Positions 23,497 through 32,686 of a stretch of 33,135 nucleotides of DNA are shown here, one piece after another. The stretch spans positions 1-33,135 of the forward strand of contig CACYDF010000095.1 of NCBI GenBank assembly GCA_902773085.1. The letters are read 5' to 3'. Under the pieces are notes generated by a model. That model worked only from the letters and a program-made list of their open reading frames with translations. It was not told the DNA's origin and did no database searches. A program made the translations under genes and the position numbers. Each line of letters opens with the position of its first letter. Positions within the stretch are counted from its first letter, which is position 1. This stretch comes from an uncultured Erysipelotrichaceae bacterium (GTDB taxonomy: Bacteria; Bacillota_I; Bacilli_A; RFN20; CAG-288).

Positions 23497-25912
23497 TTAC
23501 TCTTCCTCCTCCTATATGTCTAAATGGGATAGATAGATAAGAAATAAATAGTAAATTAATAATGATGGTTGCTATAAAGAAATATGGTACTGCAAAAAAT
23601 AACAGCTTTGGTATTTCAAAAAATGGATGAGCAAAAACGAATGAGTAAATAATAATATTAGATATTATCGCAATAGCTTCAAATTGAATAAGATTAGTAA
23701 AGAAAATATCTTTTCTCTTATATCCAATATAATTTAAAACGAATTGATCAGACGCTTTTCTAAAATATAGTTTATTAAATATTAAACGGAATAAAGCAAG
23801 TCCTCCAAAAAGTGCAGCTACATAGAATAAGAATAGTATAGCTTGTAAAACAGAACCAGGAATACCAAGATTACTTCCTTTTGTTGGGACATAAGAGATA
23901 GCTTTTCTAGCATCATATTTAAAAATATCTGCCTTATCTTTTAACTGATTCATTGCACTATAAGCATCATTTTCACTTTGATAATATAACTTACCACTTT
24001 GCTTTGACTTATTTATTATATTAGCTAAAGGATTACCAATAGTATAGAAATAATATTTGTTATCTATTAAATCATTAGAAACATATCTGATATTACTTAA
24101 TTGGGATTTTTTATAAACAGTATTATTTATTATGATATCTAGTTCTGCTTCTTGCCAGTAATCAGATAAATATATTGTATTTAGTTCATTAAAATTCAAT
24201 TTAGAAATAATACTAGGTTCAATTTCACTTTCATAATATATTCCACTATATTGGTCTTCTTTTCCTTGTTTAACTAAGTATTTACCATTACTTGTTGCTA
24301 TAGCTAAATTATATGATCCTGAACTTGGTTGAGTTATATATACTTTCTCTTTTGAAACAATGTCTATATCTTTAACTTCAAAATGAGATGTTAATTGTTC
24401 ACCAATGTCTTTTAATACATTAAAAGAAGGTGCGTAAATATATTCTTCAGTATAGTTAGTATAGTTTTTTGAATATACGTATATACCAGCTAGTTTAAAT
24501 GTTTTTGCTTCTTTTAAGTTATTAGCTACGTATTGACCTAAAAGAGAATAATAATCTTCTTCCATGTTTCCGTTTGATGAAGTTTTATAATCTTCAAGAG
24601 ATTTTTTACTATCATAGTAATAACTTTTTGTACTTTGTGAAGCAAGAACGACATCCTTGCCAATAGCAGCTTCGTATCTTTCTTTTACTGCCTTATTAAA
24701 TACGCTACTTACACTGCTTTCATCTAAAACTAAGTAAATAGCATCTGGATCTTTGCTCTCTTCTCCATATCTTAAATCTAACCCCTTATCAAGTGATGTA
24801 TTAATACTCATTGGATTATTGTTAATTACTGAACTAGCTAACTTTCCAGAAATAGTTTTACTATCTCCAGTTAATGAATCAGCAAAATCTTTATAATACA
24901 AAGAAAAATTACTATTGAAGATTAATGAATTAACATCGTAATATGCATTTGAAGAAAGTTTATCAACTTCCACATCATTCTTGTTTTTTACGTTAATAAC
25001 ATTTCCTTGCAAATAGGTGTTTTCACCTATTCCAGTTACAGGACTTGTAAAAGTAGTTGCAAGAATAATAGATACACCAAAAGATGTTAAAACTGACGCA
25101 AATAAAACTAAGATACTAAAAATCAGCCTTCCGATTCTTTTAAAAGTAAATAGTCTTGTTATATATAAAAGAGATTTAAATGAAAACTTAGTTTCTTTAT
25201 CTATAACTTTAGTATTATCATTTTTTTCTTTCTTAAAACTTTTATCTTCTATTACATGTCCATCTTGTAAAGTAATATGTCTTGTTGCTGCATCTTGAAC
25301 AAGGGAATATTCATGAGTTACATAAATAATTAATTTATCTTTGCATGTTTCTTTTATTACATTAATTAAGATTTCACTAGTTTCTTTATCAAGGTTTCCT
25401 GTTGGTTCATCAAAAATAATTACTTTACTTTCAAGTGACAAAGCTCTAGCTATAGCTACTCTTTGTTTTTCTCCCCCACTAAGTTTACTTACTTTTTTCT
25501 TTTGTAATTTTTCTATTTTAAGTTTCTCTAATGCGCCAAGAGCTTTCTTACTTGCTTCTTTTTTCTCTACTCCTTTTTTAAGTAAAGCAAGCATTATATT
25601 TTCTTTAACTGTAAAACCTTCAATTAAATTATAGTCTTGAAAAACAAATGAAATATTTTGACTATAGATATCTTGTCTTTTATTTGGAGACAGAGTTGAA
25701 ATAGGAATGTCATCAAAATATATTTCACCATCATCGTAGTTTTCAATACCAGTTAATAGTTTTATTAAAGTCGTCTTACCAGATCCTGATTCACCAGTAA
25801 CAACTACAAAAGAAGAATCAGTTGTAAAAGTTAGATTAATATTCTCTAATCCTTTAACTGACTTTTTCCCTGTTTGATAAAACTTTGATACATCAACTAA
25901 TTTTAATTCCAT
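23489..25912 (-). CDS. ABC exporter: ATPase fused to FtsX-type permease, first of a pair
   Basis: The partner protein has about 807 residues from ATG 25912; a TTG three codons upstream (25921) is possible, but the GGGAG ribosome site would then lie inside the gene. The ATPase has Walker A GESGSGKTT (40-48), Q-loop FQDYNL, signature LSGGEKQR (144-151), Walker B VIIFDEPTGNLD (164-175) and THEYS. A first membrane helix follows near 255-280, then an extracytoplasmic domain of about 370 residues rich in Tyr and Ser, then three helices and an RHIGGG tail. The two genes overlap by eight bases, so a heterodimer is likely. Roles seen in related pairs include peptide resistance, lipoprotein transfer and cell-wall hydrolase control. 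Confidence 0.9.
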   Translation of the reverse strand: MELKLVDVSKFYQTGKKSVKGLENINLTFTTDSSFVVVTGESGSGKTTLIKLLTGIENYDDGEIYFDDIPISTLSPNKRQDIYSQNISFVFQDYNLIEGFTVKENIMLALLKKGVEKKEASKKALGALEKLKIEKLQKKKVSKLSGGEKQRVAIARALSLESKVIIFDEPTGNLDKETSEILINVIKETCKDKLIIYVTHEYSLVQDAATRHITLQDGHVIEDKSFKKEKNDNTKVIDKETKFSFKSLLYITRLFTFKRIGRLIFSILVLFASVLTSFGVSIILATTFTSPVTGIGENTYLQGNVINVKNKNDVEVDKLSSNAYYDVNSLIFNSNFSLYYKDFADSLTGDSKTISGKLASSVINNNPMSINTSLDKGLDLRYGEESKDPDAIYLVLDESSVSSVFNKAVKERYEAAIGKDVVLASQSTKSYYYDSKKSLEDYKTSSNGNMEEDYYSLLGQYVANNLKEAKTFKLAGIYVYSKNYTNYTEEYIYAPSFNVLKDIGEQLTSHFEVKDIDIVSKEKVYITQPSSGSYNLAIATSNGKYLVKQGKEDQYSGIYYESEIEPSIISKLNFNELNTIYLSDYWQEAELDIIINNTVYKKSQLSNIRYVSNDLIDNKYYFYTIGNPLANIINKSKQSGKLYYQSENDAYSAMNQLKDKADIFKYDARKAISYVPTKGSNLGIPGSVLQAILFLFYVAALFGGLALFRLIFNKLYFRKASDQFVLNYIGYKRKDIFFTNLIQFEAIAIISNIIIYSFVFAHPFFEIPKLLFFAVPYFFIATIIINLLFISYLSIPFRHIGGGRVND

Positions 25913-25963
25913 ATCTCCCAATATTAGTTTATCAAATTTATAATTATTTATTTAAATAAATAA

Positions 25964-26929
25964 TTAATCTAAATTGAAAAAAGTTGATACTTCATCTAAT
26001 AAAGAAATGTTTAATACATACTTGTTATCTTCGTTTTTTATTTGATGTACCATATGTCCTGCATTTTGAAATTTCTTAAAATAGAACCTATTATTATCTT
26101 TATATTTTTCATAGTAGATATCATATCCGTATTTTATTTCTACAGTTCTATCATCTTGACTATGAACAATAAAAACTTTGGTAGTAGTTTTTTCAAATCC
26201 ATCCATTGCTTTTAGTTTTGAATAATCTCCAAACAATCTTTTTTCATGACTTTTCAAAAAAGGTTTAGAATAACTTCCTAGTGGTCCAACAATCTCTGTT
26301 CCAGATGAAACAACTAAATCAATTGACTCATTAAAACCAGCAAGAGACACAACTCCTTTGATGTCAGTATGAAGATTAAGTATAGCTGTTACTGCATATC
26401 CACCACAGCTATGACCAACTAAATAAATAGGAAGATTATTCAGTTCAGCTTTTGATTTAATAAAATTTAAAACATAATCTAAATCAATTACAAATTGAGG
26501 AATTCCATAAGTAGTATTAAGTTCAGATTCTCCAGTCCCTGTTCCATCATATCCAAAGCAATAATAGTTTTTATTAACAAAATAAGAAATCATATCACTA
26601 TAACTAAGATGGCCTCCACCAAAACCATGAGAGATTATAACTAACCCTTTTGGATTAACTTCTTCTTTATAATAGTTATATCCAATTAGTTTTTGATTTC
26701 TATTTGAAATAATTTCATACTTAGTTGAAGAAATACTTTCTTCTTTTAAATCTTGTTTGTACCTATCAGCATCTAGAACATTTATGTGATCTTTAAATAT
26801 CACATCATAAATAGTAACAGATAATACTAGCGGAGTAATATATAAAGACTGAAAAAGAAATCCTATAACTGAACCAATAATAATAATTAATCGATGAATT
26901 AATTTAAATGGGCTTTTCTTCATCTTCAT
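25964..26929 (-). CDS. Membrane-anchored alpha/beta hydrolase
   Basis: The first 45 residues include a hydrophobic anchor (LIIIIGSVIGFLF); the rest is an alpha/beta hydrolase. The oxyanion loop is SHGFGGG (100-106), the nucleophile elbow GHSCGGY (172-178, S174), the acid lies in HSQDDRTV (D259 or D260) and the histidine in NAGHMV (H292). Substrate is unknown; esterase or peptidase activity is plausible. Two starts are possible: ATG 26929, or ATG 26923 two codons later. An extended -10 ends at 26931, which puts the mRNA start at about the second ATG. It is separate from the ABC exporter genes by about 50 bases and may be read through into them. Confidence 0.9.
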   Translation of the reverse strand: MKMKKSPFKLIHRLIIIIGSVIGFLFQSLYITPLVLSVTIYDVIFKDHINVLDADRYKQDLKEESISSTKYEIISNRNQKLIGYNYYKEEVNPKGLVIISHGFGGGHLSYSDMISYFVNKNYYCFGYDGTGTGESELNTTYGIPQFVIDLDYVLNFIKSKAELNNLPIYLVGHSCGGYAVTAILNLHTDIKGVVSLAGFNESIDLVVSSGTEIVGPLGSYSKPFLKSHEKRLFGDYSKLKAMDGFEKTTTKVFIVHSQDDRTVEIKYGYDIYYEKYKDNNRFYFKKFQNAGHMVHQIKNEDNKYVLNISLLDEVSTFFNLD

Positions 26930-26930
26930 A

Positions 26931-26939
26931 ATTCTATCA
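26931..26939 (-). promoter_or_regulatory. Extended -10 for the hydrolase gene
   Basis: On the minus strand TGA TAGAAT (26939 to 26931) lies seven bases before the ATG at 26923, leaving no room for a leader. The first ATG (26929) would be upstream of the expected transcript start. Confidence 0.45.
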
Positions 26940-27008
26940 TATTTAGATTAATATAATATTTATCCTAGTTAGCCCTCTTGTATATCCAAAATAAAATTAA
27001 AAAAAGAG

Positions 27009-27014
27009 TATAAT
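27009..27014 (+). promoter_or_regulatory. -10 box of uvrA
   Basis: TATAAT is followed by six bases and an in-frame TTG at 27021, then ATG at 27033. The expected transcript start is near 27021, giving a leader of about 12 bases for the ATG. Confidence 0.45.
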
Positions 27015-27032
27015 ATAGTTTTGGTTAAGTGT

Positions 27033-29867
27033 ATGGGAAATAATAGTGATATTAAAGTCATCGGAGCTAGAGAGAATAACTTAAAAAACTTGAGTGTTTC
27101 TTTCCCAAAGAACAAATTAGTAGTTTTTTCTGGAGTTAGTGGATCAGGAAAATCCACCCTTGCTTTTGATACTATTTTTGCTGAAGGTCAAAGAAGATAT
27201 GTCGAATCTCTTTCTTCTTATGCACGAATGTTCTTAGGCGACTTTACTAAACCTGATGTTGACTCAATTGAAGGATTATCTCCTGCAATTAGTATTGATC
27301 AAAGAACAACAAGTCATAATCCTCGTTCAACAGTAGGTACAGTAACAGAAATATATGATTATTTAAGATTATTATATGGAAGAATTGGCATAGCTTATTG
27401 TCCACATCATAATATTAAAATTGAAGCTTCTTCAATTCAAAAGATATTTAATATTGTAAAATCTAATAAAGAAAATGAGATAGTTGAAATCTATGCACCA
27501 GCTGTAAGGCACGAAAAAGGTACACATGTAGATACTTTGAAGAAATATTTTGCAGCAGGCTTTTATAATGCCAAAATAGATGATAAACCTACTCAAAGAT
27601 ATGAATCTATTCCACTACTTGAAAAAAATAACAAACATACTATTTCTTTTTGTATTGATAAATTTAAGATTAGTGAAGATAATAATGATCGTTTATTTGA
27701 AGCTCTTCGTTCTGCTTTAGATTTTGCAAATGGCTATGTAAGTGTTGTCGTGAATGGCAAAGAGACTTTATTTTCTGAACATATGTCATGTCCAGAATGC
27801 GGTTATTCTATTCCTAAACTAGAACCAAGACTATTTTCTTTTAATAATCCACTTGGATGTTGTCCTGAATGCAAAGGCCTTGGAGTAAAGATAGAAGCCG
27901 ATCCAAATTTAATGATTACTGATGAAGAACTTAGTATTGATGAAGGTGCAATTGGATGTTTACCAAAACACAATCATGAGACAATTGAATGGAATGATTT
28001 TTATGCTGTTTTATCTAAATACAAGATCCCTACAAAAGTGCCATATAAAAACCTTACAAAAGAACAAAAAGAAATTGTTATTTATGGACCAAAAGAACCG
28101 GTTAGATATGTCATGACTTCAAGAAATGAATCTAAGTTAAATAAACTTGTTACTGAGGGACTCAAGGCAAGAATCGATAGATTATATTACACAACAAAAA
28201 GTGAATTTATGAAATCTTATTATGGTTCATTTATGTCTGAAACTACTTGTACTTTATGTCATGGTGCAAGACTATCAGAACAAGTTCTTTCAATCAAAGT
28301 TGGCGGACTAAATATTTATGAGCTTTGTTCACTATCTTTAAATAAGGCTTATGAATTTTTTGATACTTTAAAATTAACTAAGATGGAAGAAGAAATTTCT
28401 AGACTAATTATCAGTGAAATTAAAAATAGATTAAAATTCTTAATTGATGTAGGACTTGAGTATCTTACTCTTGCAAGAAATGCTTCAACTCTCTCTGGTG
28501 GAGAAGCTCAAAGAATTAGACTTGCAACTCAAATTGGATCAAAACTATCAGGTGTCTTATATGTCCTTGATGAACCTAGTATCGGTCTTCACCAAAGAGA
28601 TAATGATAAACTAATTTCAACTTTAAAAGAAATGAGAGATTTAGGAAATTCCTTAATTGTAGTTGAACATGATGAGGATACAATTCTAAGTGCAGATTAT
28701 ATTGTTGATATCGGTCCAAAAGCTGGTGATAGTGGAGGCGAAGTTGTCTTTTCTGGGACTCCAAAAGAGCTTGCCTCTTGTACTAAATCTTTAACAGCTG
28801 ATTACATTACTGGAAAGAAAATTATTAACTCTCCCAAGACAAGAAGAAGTTCAAATCAGTATATAAAAATCATTGGGGCAAAACAGAACAATTTAAAGAA
28901 TATAGATGTTAAATTTCCAACCTCTTGTTTAACTGTTGTTACTGGTGTATCAGGCTCTGGTAAGTCATCCTTAGTTGAAGAAATTTTATATAAAAATGTT
29001 AAATTAAAACTCGGCCAAAAAGTTACTCATCCAGGAGACTGTACAAAGGTCGAAGGGACTAACTACATAACAAAGATAGTTAACGTAACTCAAGAACCTA
29101 TCGGAAGAACGCCAAGAAGCAATCCGGCAACTTATATAAAAGTTTTTGATGATATACGTGTTTTATTTGCTTCTCTTTTCGATGCAAAAACAAAAGGAAT
29201 TACTTCAACAATGTTCTCTTTTAATATGCCTGGTGGAAGATGTGAAGCATGTCAAGGTGCAGGAATAAAAAGAATACCAATGAACTTCCTTCCTGATGTC
29301 TATGTGACTTGTGATGTATGCAATGGAAAAAGATATTCTGATGATGTTCTTTCTGTTAGATATAAAGGGAAAAATATTTCTGATGTTCTTAATCTTAGGG
29401 CAAGTGCAGCTCTTGAACTTTTTGCATCCCATCCATCTATAAAAAGCAAACTTCAAACTTTAGTTGATGTAGGTTTAGGTTACATTCAACTTGGTCAATC
29501 ATCAACTACTCTTTCTGGTGGAGAAGCACAAAGGGTTAAACTTGCTTATGAACTACAAAAATCAAATGACGGAACAACTTTATATATTCTTGATGAACCA
29601 ACTACTGGACTTCATCCTTATGATATAGCTAAGCTTATTGAAGTACTAAATAGATTAGTCGATAAAGGAAATACTGTTGTAGTAATTGAACACAATCTTG
29701 ATGTAATTAAATGTGCAGATTATATTGTTGACCTTGGAAAAGAAGGTGGAGATAATGGAGGTCAGTTAATCTTTGAAGGAACGCCTGATAAGATTGTTAA
29801 CTGCGAAGATTCTTACACTGGTCAATACTTAAAACGAGAACTTAAAAAACCAAAATATAAACATTAA
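27033..29867 (+). CDS. uvrA: Excinuclease ABC subunit A
   Basis: UvrA dimers find bulky DNA damage and load UvrB in nucleotide excision repair. Both ATPase modules are complete: Walker A GVSGSGKST (34-42) and a second GVSGSGKSS; signatures LSGGEAQRIRLATQIG and LSGGEAQRVKLAYEL; Walker B VLDEPSIGLH and ILDEPTTGLH. Zinc-site cysteine pairs occur as CPECG, CPECKG, CTLCHG, CEACQG and CDVCNG. From ATG 27033 the protein is 944 residues, typical. This start gives six residues before IKVIGARENNLKN, as in other UvrAs; an in-frame TTG at 27021 sits exactly six bases after the -10 and is an alternative. uvrB is not in the window. Confidence 0.97.
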   Translation: MGNNSDIKVIGARENNLKNLSVSFPKNKLVVFSGVSGSGKSTLAFDTIFAEGQRRYVESLSSYARMFLGDFTKPDVDSIEGLSPAISIDQRTTSHNPRSTVGTVTEIYDYLRLLYGRIGIAYCPHHNIKIEASSIQKIFNIVKSNKENEIVEIYAPAVRHEKGTHVDTLKKYFAAGFYNAKIDDKPTQRYESIPLLEKNNKHTISFCIDKFKISEDNNDRLFEALRSALDFANGYVSVVVNGKETLFSEHMSCPECGYSIPKLEPRLFSFNNPLGCCPECKGLGVKIEADPNLMITDEELSIDEGAIGCLPKHNHETIEWNDFYAVLSKYKIPTKVPYKNLTKEQKEIVIYGPKEPVRYVMTSRNESKLNKLVTEGLKARIDRLYYTTKSEFMKSYYGSFMSETTCTLCHGARLSEQVLSIKVGGLNIYELCSLSLNKAYEFFDTLKLTKMEEEISRLIISEIKNRLKFLIDVGLEYLTLARNASTLSGGEAQRIRLATQIGSKLSGVLYVLDEPSIGLHQRDNDKLISTLKEMRDLGNSLIVVEHDEDTILSADYIVDIGPKAGDSGGEVVFSGTPKELASCTKSLTADYITGKKIINSPKTRRSSNQYIKIIGAKQNNLKNIDVKFPTSCLTVVTGVSGSGKSSLVEEILYKNVKLKLGQKVTHPGDCTKVEGTNYITKIVNVTQEPIGRTPRSNPATYIKVFDDIRVLFASLFDAKTKGITSTMFSFNMPGGRCEACQGAGIKRIPMNFLPDVYVTCDVCNGKRYSDDVLSVRYKGKNISDVLNLRASAALELFASHPSIKSKLQTLVDVGLGYIQLGQSSTTLSGGEAQRVKLAYELQKSNDGTTLYILDEPTTGLHPYDIAKLIEVLNRLVDKGNTVVVIEHNLDVIKCADYIVDLGKEGGDNGGQLIFEGTPDKIVNCEDSYTGQYLKRELKKPKYKH

Positions 29868-29967
29868 TCTTTCTTCCTTTTTTATATTTATATCTTTGTT
29901 ATTTTTAACTTTAAAAAAAGACTAGAAAATAATAAAATATATATGTTGATACATAGGAGGAAATAAT

Positions 29968-30678
29968 ATGTCAACTCCACATAATACAGCCAAGGTAGGC
30001 GAAATCGCAAAAACAGTTTTAATGCCTGGGGATCCACTCAGAGCAAAGTTTGTTGCCGAACATTATTTAAAAGATGTTAAGCAAGTAAATGAAGTTAGAA
30101 ACATGTATGCATTCACTGGTACTTACAAAGACAAAAAAGTTACCATTATGGGACATGGTATGGGTATACCATCAATAGGTATATATGCATACGAACTTTA
30201 CACTCATTACAAAGTCGATCGTATCATTAGATTCGGAACTGCAGGAAGTATGGACAAGGACTTAGATTTATTTGATATTGTTATTGCTTCTGGTGCAAGC
30301 AGCAATTCTAATTTCTTAGCCCAGTTTAATATTCCAGATAATGGACATGTTTCAGCTGTTGCTAATTATGATTGTTTAGTTACTGCTGTTGAAAGTGCTA
30401 AAAAACATAAATTTAAATACAAAGTAGGGCAAGTCCTTTCTTCTGATTTCTTCTATAATCATCCAAAAGAAAAATGGGAACAATATGCAAAGATGGGTTG
30501 TCTTTGTACTGAAATGGAAACTTACGCATTATATTTAATTGCTCAATCATTACAAAAAGAAGCTTTAGCTGTCTTAACAATGTCTGATAGTTTAATTACA
30601 CATAAAGAAACTACACCACAAGAAAGACAAACTGGCTTCTCAAATATGATGGAAGTTGCCTTAGATTGCATTAAATAG
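29968..30678 (+). CDS. deoD: Purine nucleoside phosphorylase, DeoD type
   Basis: DeoD splits purine (deoxy)nucleosides with phosphate for salvage. The N-terminus MSTPHNTAKVGEIA and PGDPLRA are family features. GHGMGIPSIGIYAYEL (59-74) contacts the substrates, RFGTAGS (88-94) binds phosphate, and EMETYALY and MSDSL hold the ribose-binding Glu and the catalytic Asp. 236 residues is standard for the hexameric bacterial form. A strong AGGAGG precedes the ATG. The gene is single, without deoC or deoB beside it; a small membrane-anchored protein follows 20 bases later. Confidence 0.97.
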   Translation: MSTPHNTAKVGEIAKTVLMPGDPLRAKFVAEHYLKDVKQVNEVRNMYAFTGTYKDKKVTIMGHGMGIPSIGIYAYELYTHYKVDRIIRFGTAGSMDKDLDLFDIVIASGASSNSNFLAQFNIPDNGHVSAVANYDCLVTAVESAKKHKFKYKVGQVLSSDFFYNHPKEKWEQYAKMGCLCTEMETYALYLIAQSLQKEALAVLTMSDSLITHKETTPQERQTGFSNMMEVALDCIK

Positions 30679-30697
30679 TCATATTTAAGGTCAAAAA

Positions 30698-31360
30698 GTG
30701 AAAATATTCCTTTTTATATTAGTTACTTTTGTAGTGCTTGCTATTTTAATAGCCTTACTTTTCTTTTTTGAAATAAGAACTATATATGAAAAGAAGAATT
30801 TTTCAAATATTGTCTATCGTCGATTAAATTTTCTTGCTGAAGACTGTGATTATCTCCTTTTAAATGGGGTAAAACTTAATCTTGACCCAACAACTAATAA
30901 AGTTACAACATTCCACCACGTGCTTTTTGCAGATAAATATATCTATATTATTCAAGATGTATTTCTAGAAGGTGGTATTAGTGGAACTTATGAAGATACT
31001 TATCTAACTATTAAAGATAAAAAGAATGAACATTCAGCAAAACTAAATAACTTTCTTCTAGAACAAAGATCTAATATTGAAATGCTTGCTAGAAAGCTGC
31101 AAATTGATCCAGAAGAAAGTTTTTTATTTAATATTGTCGTATATAACTCTGATTTAATTGTTTCTCCTAATCTTCAAAGAAGAGAATACTGTGAATGGTT
31201 TATACCTCTTAGAGAACTAATTAAGCTTATTAAACTATCTGAAAAAGATGGAATAAAAGCCTTGAAGAAAGAAGCAAGTAAGTTTATATTCGACACATTA
31301 AAAGATAGCAGTGATACTCTCAAATCATATCAGAATATCGAATACCCCAAAGTTAACTAA
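30698..31360 (+). CDS. Membrane-anchored NERD-like protein, probably catalytically inactive
   Basis: A hydrophobic helix (about 2-24) anchors a soluble domain. Residues around 60-115 (VKLNLDP, FHHVLFADKYIYIIQDVF, GGISG) align by eye with the NERD domain, whose pattern is roughly ID-hhhh-hhhIEVK-x-G-x-I-x-G. The Asp of ID is His here and the E-x-K pair is replaced by Q-D-V, so nuclease activity looks lost. The later part (FNIVVYNSDLIV and REYCEWFIPL) matches the closing strand and helix of such domains. Start GTG 30698 has an AAGG ribosome site. It is followed by a polytopic membrane gene and then glgB. A modified, structural or regulatory role is an inference. Confidence 0.6.
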   Translation: MKIFLFILVTFVVLAILIALLFFFEIRTIYEKKNFSNIVYRRLNFLAEDCDYLLLNGVKLNLDPTTNKVTTFHHVLFADKYIYIIQDVFLEGGISGTYEDTYLTIKDKKNEHSAKLNNFLLEQRSNIEMLARKLQIDPEESFLFNIVVYNSDLIVSPNLQRREYCEWFIPLRELIKLIKLSEKDGIKALKKEASKFIFDTLKDSSDTLKSYQNIEYPKVN

Positions 31361-31363
31361 TTT

Positions 31364-31372
31364 TGGTAGAAT
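31364..31372 (+). promoter_or_regulatory. Extended -10 for a leaderless GTG start
   Basis: TGG TAGAAT (31364-31372), six bases, then GTG 31379. Same geometry as at 16417 and with no ribosome binding site between. Confidence 0.5.
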
Positions 31373-31378
31373 ATAAAC

Positions 31379-32683
31379 GTGAATAGAAAAGATATTTTAA
31401 CTAAGATTAATAAACGCAAAAAAGAACTAAATAAGAAAGAAGTTTTTTCCACTTTTTTACTTTTGCTTTTACCAAGTTTATTAGTTACTCTTATCTTTTC
31501 TGTTATTATTGGATTAGTTATTTACGCATGGTATGTATCGCTTGTATTTTTGATGATTATTGCTCTTGTTTTACCTATGTTTTATGTAGTTGAAAAAAGA
31601 GTACGAACAAGCATCTATAAAGTCGGTAAAAAAAACTTCAATTATGTTGATGGATATTCTTCGTTTTTTGCTAATAAACAACTAGGATTATTTGGTGTTA
31701 TAACTTCTTTATCCTACGCAATAATGTTAGGCCTTTTAGTCTATTTAATTTTCTATCGTTACTTTGACCTTTTCTGTTCTCCTTTTACTGGTGCAAGTGA
31801 AGCATATGAAAAAATTCTTACTGCACTTCAAAGTGAAACTACTAATAGCACAGTTGATATAATCACTACAAATATTCCTTCTTTAATTAAACCCGGAATT
31901 GTTTATTTTAGTACAATCTTTTTCTTACCATTATTCTTTATAATTTTCTTTTTCTTTAATAATAATTTATCCGATCATTATCTAGCTACTGTAGTTCTTC
32001 CTGATATTGATTTGAATCTTACTGCAGCTCAATCAAGAGGACTGTCAAAGGCTAGTTTTAAAAAATACATTAGAAGAAATCTTCCTACCCTTAGGCTAAT
32101 AACTTCCTGGCCAATATATGTATCATTTATTTTAGTCTATGTTGGTTTAACATTTCTCTTTGTTTCTTTTTCATACACTAATATTACTAATATATTTTTG
32201 GCTTTAATCCTAGTTTGTATTGTCCCAATAGTTTCTCTATTTTTGGGACTGCTTCTCAACTATGAATGTTTAATAAATGAATATATTATTGTTGATGAAC
32301 TTTCTGTTCTTTTACATTCTGCTCTGCCAAAAGCAATTAAAGATAGTATAAGACTGACTTATAAAAATCCTGGTTATGTTCATGGTGAAGAATCTGTTAT
32401 TAAAGGCGAGTTTTTCCCAGAAGATAACTATGTTTTTTCTTCTACCAACTTGAACAATAGTAATGCAAATGCTACAAAACAAGAGACATATAATGCTTAT
32501 ACAGATAAAGAAGATGTCAAAGGTGGAGTATTTGATTTTTCAGATGTAATAAAAGAAAAGAAAGATGATACTCAAATTGTTAAACCAAAAGTTATTAATC
32601 CAAAAAATGCTAAAAAAACTCTAAATAAAAAAACAAATAAAACAACTAAGACTCCGCAAAAAAAGACTACTAAAAAGGAGTAA
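31379..32683 (+). CDS. Polytopic membrane protein with Lys/Thr-rich tail, unknown function
   Basis: The 434-residue protein has about six membrane helices (near 22-44, 46-66, 104-126, 173-198, 243-263 and 270-292). The central loop has DIDLNLTAAQ. After residue 330 the chain is polar, and the last 50 residues are a disordered basic stretch (repeated KT and KK), which could bind nucleic acid or the membrane. The start is GTG 31379, seven bases after an extended -10, hence probably leaderless. Its last codons carry the AAGGAG ribosome site of glgB, so the two are likely co-expressed. No family recognised. Confidence 0.75.
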   Translation: MNRKDILTKINKRKKELNKKEVFSTFLLLLLPSLLVTLIFSVIIGLVIYAWYVSLVFLMIIALVLPMFYVVEKRVRTSIYKVGKKNFNYVDGYSSFFANKQLGLFGVITSLSYAIMLGLLVYLIFYRYFDLFCSPFTGASEAYEKILTALQSETTNSTVDIITTNIPSLIKPGIVYFSTIFFLPLFFIIFFFFNNNLSDHYLATVVLPDIDLNLTAAQSRGLSKASFKKYIRRNLPTLRLITSWPIYVSFILVYVGLTFLFVSFSYTNITNIFLALILVCIVPIVSLFLGLLLNYECLINEYIIVDELSVLLHSALPKAIKDSIRLTYKNPGYVHGEESVIKGEFFPEDNYVFSSTNLNNSNANATKQETYNAYTDKEDVKGGVFDFSDVIKEKKDDTQIVKPKVINPKNAKKTLNKKTNKTTKTPQKKTTKKE

Positions 32684-32686
32684 ATT

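Noticed and set aside
25017-25634. Two plus-strand frames of over 90 codons opposite the ABC exporter.
   Set aside because: They lie antisense to conserved ATPase and permease sequence and have no ribosome sites or recognisable domains.
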